64,000 nt of DNA, taken from NCBI GenBank assembly GCA_964406735.1, contig CAYOSU010000001.1:124001-188000 (forward strand), written 5' to 3'. Both the position numbers and the translations under genes were made by a program. The notes beneath the pieces were generated by a model, which worked only from the letters and a program-made list of their open reading frames with translations, was not told the origin of the DNA and made no database searches. The stretch is from CAYOSU01 sp964406735 (GTDB lineage: Bacteria > Bacillota > Clostridia > Christensenellales > CAMQZB01). Below are positions 58,760-64,000 of the stretch, one piece after another. How positions within the stretch are numbered: the first letter of the stretch is position 1; each line of letters begins with the position of its first letter.

Positions 58760-59812
58760 ATGAAAGGTATAGGAATAATCGGCTTAGGTTCAACCGTAGC
58801 GATAGCGAATTTTCACGAGAAGGGCATAACCAAGGACGGCAGAGCGAGGATAAGTGCGGTCTACGACGTTGATTACGACTGTGCGGTGAGGTGGGTCAAG
58901 GAGCGTAACTTAGATTGTGTTATAGCAAAAGACCTTGACGAACTTCTCGCAAATTGTGATGCCGTAGATATCTGCACGCCTAATTTCACCCATTGCGATT
59001 ATGTAGTAAAGGCACTTGCGGCGAATAAGCACGTCTTCGTAGAAAAGCCACCTGCGATAAGCGCAGATGAGGCGAAAAGCGAAGTAGATGCGCTTGGCGA
59101 TAAAGACCTCGTAAACATGGTCGGCTTCATATATAGGTGCCCGAATGCTATAAGATTGCTCAAAAAAGTCATAAATGAGAAGATAGGAAGAATATATACA
59201 TATACGACGTATTACGGAGGCAAGCGTTTAGCGAACCCGACGATAGAGCTTGAATGGCGTTTTATCCGCAAGATGTCGGGAAGCGGTGCGATAGCTGATT
59301 TCGGAAGTCACGTCGTGGACACGTTTACTTACTTGACGGGCGAGCGTATAGATAAAGTTTCTGCGATAAAGCAGACCTTCATAAAGACCCGCCCTGCGAA
59401 CAGGCATGGTCAGACGGAAGTAGAGAACGACGACGCGTGCGTATTCAATGCAATGACAAAAAACGGAGCGTTGCTTTCGGCGACGGTGTCGAGAGTAGGA
59501 ATGGATGATATGCGAATAATCGTCGCAGGCGAAGGCGGAATGGCGAGCCTCACGATGCGTAAGAACGATAAGATACTGTTTTGGGATAAGGCAAAGGACG
59601 GCGGATACGTCGAAAAGCCCGAGGAGATAGAAGTTCCGCACGAGGTATACTTCGACAGTTGGTTCGAGACGGAGATGACGGAGTTTATCGACGCACTGCT
59701 TGGCGAAAACGATAGCTATCCGACGCTCGAAAACGGTTACTACGTAGAAAGCGTTCTTGCGGCAGTGGAAAAGTCTGCCGATGAGAACAGAGAAATAAAG
59801 ATAACGATATAA
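58760..59812 (+). CDS. Gfo/Idh/MocA-family oxidoreductase
   Basis: A 350-residue NAD(P)-dependent dehydrogenase of sugars or cyclitols. The Rossmann fold starts with GIIGLGST. The catalytic lysine block reads HVFVEKPPAI (about residues 95-104). The C-terminal half-barrel includes GSGAIADFGSHVVDTFTYL, with the conserved histidine region. AGGG precedes the ATG at 58760; a GTG one codon earlier is possible. First gene of the LacI-controlled operon. The substrate is unknown, but the TIM-barrel neighbour suggests oxidation of a sugar ring followed by isomerisation or cleavage. Confidence 0.92.
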   Translation: MKGIGIIGLGSTVAIANFHEKGITKDGRARISAVYDVDYDCAVRWVKERNLDCVIAKDLDELLANCDAVDICTPNFTHCDYVVKALAANKHVFVEKPPAISADEAKSEVDALGDKDLVNMVGFIYRCPNAIRLLKKVINEKIGRIYTYTTYYGGKRLANPTIELEWRFIRKMSGSGAIADFGSHVVDTFTYLTGERIDKVSAIKQTFIKTRPANRHGQTEVENDDACVFNAMTKNGALLSATVSRVGMDDMRIIVAGEGGMASLTMRKNDKILFWDKAKDGGYVEKPEEIEVPHEVYFDSWFETEMTEFIDALLGENDSYPTLENGYYVESVLAAVEKSADENREIKITI

Positions 59813-59823
59813 AGGCGAGAAAA

Positions 59824-60654
59824 ATGGAAGAGAACAAAAAAATAACGGCGCAGTCTAAAAAGAGAGTGCGCAAGATCAAAGACATGAACGGCGGAACGAA
59901 GCGTGCCAGAATAATTACGATGGTAGCGTCCGTCATAGCAGGCATTGCGCTTTGGGCGATATTGGCACCGCTCAGCAAGGGTAACATTTTCGCAGGTCCT
60001 CAGGATGTATTCGGCGTTGCCCTTCCCGAGCTTTTGGGCGCTGACGGCGGCGAGAAGTTCTTGCTGTTCAAGCACATCTACTGGTCGTTTACCAGAGTAT
60101 TGAGCGGTTGGGCGATAGCCTTTGCCTGTGCGATCCCCATTGCACTTTTGATGGGCTGGTACATACCGTTCAGAAATGCGGTTGACCCGTGGATACAGTT
60201 CTTCAGGACGATACCTCCTATCGCACTCATCCCGCTCGTAATACTTCTTATGGGTACGGGCGAGCCTGCGAAGATAACGGTAATCTTCATCACGTCCTTC
60301 CTCGTTATGACGGTAACGATATATCAGGGCGTCAAGAACATGGATCAGACCCTCGTCAAAGCGGCGTATACGTTCGGTGCAAGCGACCTTTCGATATTCA
60401 TAAGAGTCGTCGTACCTTACACCTTCCCGTTCATATTAACGGCGGCAAGACTTGGTATATCTACTGCGCTCACGACGCTTATTGCGGCGGAGATGACGGG
60501 AACATTCTACGGACTTGGAAGTATGATCCAGACGGCGCAGATATACATGAGAATGGACAAAGTGCTTTTAGGAATAATCTGCATCGGCGTAATTGGCTTC
60601 TTGCTCGACAGATTGTTGCTTTTCGCAGAGAAGAAGCTCACAAAATGGCAGTAA
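59824..60654 (+). CDS. ABC transporter permease of the SsuC/TauC type
   Basis: A 276-residue permease with a basic cytoplasmic start and about six helices. The blocks WIQFFRTIPPIALIPLVILL and VKAAYTFGASDLSIFIRVVVP mark the nitrate/sulfonate/aromatic importer group. It lies 11 bases after the oxidoreductase and 12 before the ATPase. One permease gene implies a homodimer. Confidence 0.93.
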   Translation: MEENKKITAQSKKRVRKIKDMNGGTKRARIITMVASVIAGIALWAILAPLSKGNIFAGPQDVFGVALPELLGADGGEKFLLFKHIYWSFTRVLSGWAIAFACAIPIALLMGWYIPFRNAVDPWIQFFRTIPPIALIPLVILLMGTGEPAKITVIFITSFLVMTVTIYQGVKNMDQTLVKAAYTFGASDLSIFIRVVVPYTFPFILTAARLGISTALTTLIAAEMTGTFYGLGSMIQTAQIYMRMDKVLLGIICIGVIGFLLDRLLLFAEKKLTKWQ

Positions 60655-60666
60655 GGAAGTGAAATT

Positions 60667-61518
60667 ATGGATGACATTAAGATCAAGATCGAGGGCGTAA
60701 AGAAGATATACAAAGGTCAGAGCGGCAAAGAGACCGTTGCGCTCAACGGCGTAGACCTCGACATAAAAAACAACGAGTTCGTTTGCGTAGTAGGTCCTTC
60801 CGGTTGCGGAAAAACGACGCTACTTAATATCATAGCAGGCTTGGAGCACTCCGACGAAGGTAAGGTATACCTCGACGGCGAGGAAGTCTTAGGCCCGGGC
60901 AACGACAGAGGCGTTATCTTCCAGCAATACGCATTATTCCCGTGGCTCACGGTAAGAAAGAACATCGAGTTCGGACTTAGCTACGTGAGGATAAAAGACA
61001 CCAAAAAGGTAGTAAACAAAGAAAGCGGCAAAGAGGAAGAGGTAGAGTATTACCGTCCCTATACGAAAGAGGAGATGAGAGCCATTTCCGACAAGTATAT
61101 GAAGATGGTAGACCTTTCCGAGTTCGCTAACTCCTATCCGAAGGAGCTTTCGGGCGGTATGAAACAGCGTGTTGCCATCGCAAGAGGCTACGCAGTCGCT
61201 CCCGAAGTGCTTTTGATGGACGAACCCTTCGGTGCGTTGGATGCGCAGACGAGAGCACAGCTTCAGGAAGACCTCTTAAAGACTTGGCAGCAGGAGAGAA
61301 AGACGTGCTTCTTCATCACGCACGACGTAGAGGAAGCGGTGCTTTTGGCAACCAAGGTAGTCATCATGAGTAGCCGTCCCGGCAGAGTAAAAGAGATAGT
61401 CGACATCGACCTTCCGTATCCGAGAAATCAGGCTACGAAATTGCTCCCCGAGTTTAACGAGATCAAGAATAAGATCTGGGAGAACGTATATCAGGAGTAC
61501 CTCGAAGTAAAGAAATGA
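60667..61518 (+). CDS. ABC transporter ATPase of the SsuB/TauB type
   Basis: A 283-residue ATPase with Walker A GPSGCGKTTLL, Q-loop VIFQQYALFPWLTVRKN, signature LSGGMKQRVAIARG and Walker B LLMDEPFGALD. A charged segment (about residues 107-135, with KVVNKESGKEEEVEYY) between Q-loop and signature is longer than usual. It is the same place that is hugely expanded in OppD. The stop overlaps the next start by four bases. Confidence 0.94.
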   Translation: MDDIKIKIEGVKKIYKGQSGKETVALNGVDLDIKNNEFVCVVGPSGCGKTTLLNIIAGLEHSDEGKVYLDGEEVLGPGNDRGVIFQQYALFPWLTVRKNIEFGLSYVRIKDTKKVVNKESGKEEEVEYYRPYTKEEMRAISDKYMKMVDLSEFANSYPKELSGGMKQRVAIARGYAVAPEVLLMDEPFGALDAQTRAQLQEDLLKTWQQERKTCFFITHDVEEAVLLATKVVIMSSRPGRVKEIVDIDLPYPRNQATKLLPEFNEIKNKIWENVYQEYLEVKK

Positions 61519-62417
61519 GAAAGAGCTTTCACACGAATGCGTTTGCTTGGGCAAACGTAACCGACATCAATAAAGTTGCCGATTTTGCGGTGAGAGCGGG
61601 TTTTGACGGTCTTGAAGTCGGACCGATGTTCGAGCTTGACGAAGCGGCGTTCAGGGAAGTGCTTAAAAAGACGGACATTACGGCGTTCATATATTGCAGG
61701 AACTTCACCGATGATGATAAAGCGGTCGCGGAAAGGGAGAGAAAAGAGCTTCTTCATCGCATGGAATTTGCGTCAAAGCTCGGCGTCAAAAAGATAGTAA
61801 CCTCGACGGGTATTTCAAAGAAACGCTCGTTTGGCGATTCTGGTTGCGACCCGATGAAGAGCCTCGACGTAGCGTGCGACTTTTTGAAAGAGCTCGTAGA
61901 GGAAGCAAAGCGTCTTGATATGTACGTATGCCTCGAGAATTGCCCGATGTATCGCAATATAGCGACGTCGCCGTATATGTGGCAAAGGATATTTGAACGC
62001 GTAAATTCCGACCGGTTAGGGCTTTGCTACGATGCAGGACATTTTGTTTGGCAGTTTATCGACCCGTATGCGCCATTGACGGAGTTTGCGGATAAGATAT
62101 ATCACTTGCACCTCAAAGACACCAAGCTATATATGAAAAAGCTCAACGAGGTCGGCATACTTCACAACACCGGCAAGGAGAGAGGCTTCGACGAGAACCA
62201 GTGGTGGAGACATACCGTCATAGGTGACGGCGTGATAGATTACGAAAAGTTCTTGAAAATAGCAAACGATCTTCCGTCAGAGCTTGTAGATTTCAGCTTT
62301 GAGATGGAGGATTACAAGTACGAATGCGACGAAAAAAAAGTCGAGCGTGGACTCGAGCTTCAGCTGTCGCGGTTCTATAAAATTCAAAATTTAATAGCAG
62401 AAAATGCTACTAAATAA
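61515..62417 (+). CDS. Sugar phosphate isomerase/epimerase-type TIM barrel (xylose isomerase-like)
   Basis: A 300-residue AP-endonuclease-2/xylose-isomerase-like barrel. The metal ligands of the family can be traced: Glu in VCLENCP (about residue 140), Asp-His in CYDAGHF (about 174-179), His in YHLHLKD and Glu in FSFEMEDY. Members isomerise or epimerise sugars and include the deglycosylating DgpC-type enzymes of C-glycoside breakdown. With the oxidoreductase in the same operon, it may act on a 3-keto sugar or cyclitol. The start overlaps the ATPase stop (ATGA). Confidence 0.88.
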   Translation: MRKSFHTNAFAWANVTDINKVADFAVRAGFDGLEVGPMFELDEAAFREVLKKTDITAFIYCRNFTDDDKAVAERERKELLHRMEFASKLGVKKIVTSTGISKKRSFGDSGCDPMKSLDVACDFLKELVEEAKRLDMYVCLENCPMYRNIATSPYMWQRIFERVNSDRLGLCYDAGHFVWQFIDPYAPLTEFADKIYHLHLKDTKLYMKKLNEVGILHNTGKERGFDENQWWRHTVIGDGVIDYEKFLKIANDLPSELVDFSFEMEDYKYECDEKKVERGLELQLSRFYKIQNLIAENATK

Positions 62418-62434
62418 ATATTAAAAAAGGCAGG

Positions 62435-63451
62435 ATGAAAAAGATGAAAAAAATTTTATCAATAGCTCTTTGCGTTATCCTCGTGCTTTCCTTGGTATTG
62501 ACCTTGGCTGGCTGCGGACAGGAAAAAGAAGAAGAGTTAACAAAGATCAGAGTTATCTATCACCCGACGATCGGCGGTTCTACCGCTATATCTGCGGCTG
62601 TTGAGCTCGGTTACTTTGAAGAAGAAGGCTTAGACGTAAGCTTGCAGATGTTCACGTCCGGTCCTCCTGAGATCGCAGCTATGGTTGCAGGACAGGCAGA
62701 ATTCGGCTTCATCGGCAGCGGCGCAGCTTGGCTCGCATTCTCCGGACAGGTTGACATCATCGCTCTTGACAACCTCGCATTGACCGAAGAGATCATCGTA
62801 AGAAAGGACTCCGGTATCAAGTCGATCAAGGATCTTAAGGGTAAGACCATTGCCGTTCAGGAAGGCGCTGCAGGTTACACGCTCCTTTCCGTTGCATTGG
62901 AAGCAAACGGTATGACTGTTGGCGACGTTAAGATCATGAACATCTCCAACGACAACATTCCTTCGACTTATAACGATACGTCGATCGACTGCTGGGCAGC
63001 TTGGAAACCTTCTTCGACGAGCCTTAAGTCTGCTCTCGGCGACAACGCTCTCGTTATAGCAACGAACTCCGACTATCCTTCTTATGCATTCCCCTCTACG
63101 TGGGTAGCTAACAAGGAATACGTTGCGGCTCATCCCGAAGTAGTTCAGAAGTTCGTAAACGCTTTGACAAAGGCTCAGGTATGGCGTGCAGAGAACCCCA
63201 ACGAGGCTTGCGCATACGCTTCCGTTAAGGCTGGTCAGGCTACTAACGATATGACGGCTCAGCTTCCCGACCTCGTTATGCCTACGCTCGAAGAGTTCGA
63301 CAACTACTACAACACGACCGCGTTCGAGGATATGCTTACGAACCTCAAGGCTGTTCAGGCTGGCAAGGTAACGGGCAACCTCACGATCAAGGATATCTAC
63401 AAAGATACCTTCGCTAAGACCGCTATCGAGAACCTCAAAAAGGCAAAATAA
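62435..63451 (+). CDS. ABC transporter substrate-binding lipoprotein of the SsuA/NMT1 type
   Basis: A 338-residue binding protein with a lipoprotein signal ending in LAGC (cysteine at residue 28). The mature part opens with a strand and GGSTAISAAVELGYFEEEGL, the typical SsuA/TauA/NMT1 start. The blocks VAGQAEFGFIGSGA and DLKGKTIAVQEG follow. This group binds sulfonates, aromatics, pyrimidine precursors and similar small ligands, but rarely plain sugars. The second ATG (62444) is better spaced from the weak GGCAGG and may be the true start. Last gene of the operon; codon use suggests high expression. Confidence 0.93.
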   Translation: MKKMKKILSIALCVILVLSLVLTLAGCGQEKEEELTKIRVIYHPTIGGSTAISAAVELGYFEEEGLDVSLQMFTSGPPEIAAMVAGQAEFGFIGSGAAWLAFSGQVDIIALDNLALTEEIIVRKDSGIKSIKDLKGKTIAVQEGAAGYTLLSVALEANGMTVGDVKIMNISNDNIPSTYNDTSIDCWAAWKPSSTSLKSALGDNALVIATNSDYPSYAFPSTWVANKEYVAAHPEVVQKFVNALTKAQVWRAENPNEACAYASVKAGQATNDMTAQLPDLVMPTLEEFDNYYNTTAFEDMLTNLKAVQAGKVTGNLTIKDIYKDTFAKTAIENLKKAK

Positions 63452-63477
63452 GCGCATAAACATAATATAAAAAGAAT

Positions 63478-63516
63478 GGAGACCACCCTCTTTGTGGAGG
63501 GTGATCTCCTTTTTTA
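63478..63516 (+). terminator. Terminator of the LacI-controlled operon
   Basis: GGAGACCACCCTC (63478-63490), six-base loop, GAGGGTGATCTCC (63497-63509) with one mismatch, then T6. Confidence 0.88.
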
Positions 63517-63534
63517 ATGCGTTATAAAATACTA

Positions 63535-64000
63535 TCAGATCGCATATACCTCGTCGGTTGGCGTCCACTCGCCGCCCTCGCATTTTTCTGCCGAGAATGC
63601 GTAAGTTCTCAGCATATCGAGGAGCTGTTTCGTAGGCTCGATTACGATAACTCTGTCGTACGTCGTGTTGTTTTTGCCCAAGAAGCGGACCTTGATGAAG
63701 TATAAGTTTGGGTTGTCGTTGTTGCAACAACAAATAACGGGCTTGCGCTTCTTATCTTGCGGGAACTGCTTGAAATACGCAGGCGACTGTACCTTGCCGA
63801 TGGAGAGTATCCTGTCGAACTCGATGATTGCGATGTGCTTTTCCGTCGAGCCGCCAAGGCACTTATAAATATTCAGCACCTTGCCGTCCACTCTGTAATC
63901 GAACTCGACGCCGTATCTTCTCGCCGCAATAAAGAGAAGTACGATAAAAGCGGCAAGCGGTATCGTGAAGGCGAGAATGAGTAGTAGGAATGTCGTAAAC
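63535..64000 (-). CDS. Uncharacterised membrane protein, 5' end outside the window
   Basis: The frame enters from the right edge. The visible ~154 codons begin with hydrophobic sequence (FLLLILAFTIPLAAFIVLLF, at least one membrane helix) and continue as a soluble domain with YGVEFDYRVDGKVLNIYK, IAIIEFDRILSIGKV and PNLYFIKVRFLG, ending in WTPTDEVYAI. The beta-rich tail after membrane helices recalls PH-like or YdbS/T-type domains, but I cannot name the family. A GTG at about 63891 lies in the middle of the domain and is not the real start. Confidence 0.6.
   Translation of the reverse strand, partial: FTTFLLLILAFTIPLAAFIVLLFIAARRYGVEFDYRVDGKVLNIYKCLGGSTEKHIAIIEFDRILSIGKVQSPAYFKQFPQDKKRKPVICCCNNDNPNLYFIKVRFLGKNNTTYDRVIVIEPTKQLLDMLRTYAFSAEKCEGGEWTPTDEVYAI

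Noticed and set aside
1..64000. Recoded TGA (Mollicute-like code), prompted by the large Opp ATPases
   Set aside because: TGA ends several genes exactly where the families end, for example rnfC and the ATPase at 60667, and tryptophan is encoded by TGG throughout.

Overview
The window looks like a chromosome segment from a spore-forming Clostridia-type Firmicute, probably an uncultured anaerobe. The evidence is a spo0A homologue plus yunB and spoVG, a complete rnfCDGEAB operon, a T-box ahead of pheST, an L10-type leader ahead of rplJL, DUF896 and DUF975 proteins, mutS2, a ThiI without a rhodanese domain, and clear Shine-Dalgarno sequences with sigma-A type promoters. Genes end at ordinary stops including TGA, so the code is standard. 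I saw no prophage, complete insertion sequence or CRISPR array.

Layout. 1-9.8 kb: truncated mnmG, a DUF975 membrane protein, yunB, T-box-pheS-pheT, a U32-family protein that appears to start at AUA, and a convergent spo0A whose receiver domain is degenerate. 9.9-14.7 kb: mutS2-cysteine desulfurase-thiI, tightly packed. 14.8-21.4 kb: a glycosyltransferase with UDP-galactopyranose mutase, an ABC-F ATPase, a ROK glucokinase and a MATE exporter. 21.6-26.6 kb: the Rnf operon. 26.6-31.2 kb: DUF896, MscS, an unusual protein carrying a decarboxylase-like glycine motif, DUF1284, spoVG, murC and tRNA-Gly(CCC). 31.2-31.6 kb: three tandem copies of a 122/123-bp hairpin-rich repeat whose first copy carries a reverse complement of the tRNA 3' end. 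32.0-36.6 kb: an SGNH hydrolase, a membrane-anchored SUKH protein, the psuK-psuG pseudouridine catabolic pair and a ZIP transporter.

36.6-40.2 kb holds rpmG-secE-nusG-rplK-rplA-rplJ-rplL. It ends in a strong terminator and a TetR gene where rpoB normally follows. 40.2-47.1 kb holds TetR with a divergent membrane protein, a secreted propeller-like protein, oligoendopeptidase F and tldD/tldE. 47.6-56.7 kb is an oligopeptide ABC transporter whose binding protein, one permease and both ATPases are all strongly enlarged. 57.4-63.5 kb is a LacI-regulated system: the repressor is divergent from a Gfo/Idh/MocA oxidoreductase, an SsuABC-like transporter and a xylose-isomerase-like TIM barrel. Four repressor-type operators lie between the two arms, and a nine-G tract fills half of the spacer of the repressor's own promoter. 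A truncated membrane protein closes the window.

How they work together. The Rnf complex would couple ferredoxin oxidation to an ion gradient. The Opp transporter, oligoendopeptidase F and TldDE form a peptide uptake and breakdown theme. PsuK/PsuG recover ribose phosphate and uracil from pseudouridine. The LacI operon is the best candidate for an undescribed system: a transporter of the type used for sulfonates and aromatics joined to sugar-oxidising and sugar-isomerising enzymes, under a repressor whose promoter has the architecture of a phase-variable switch.
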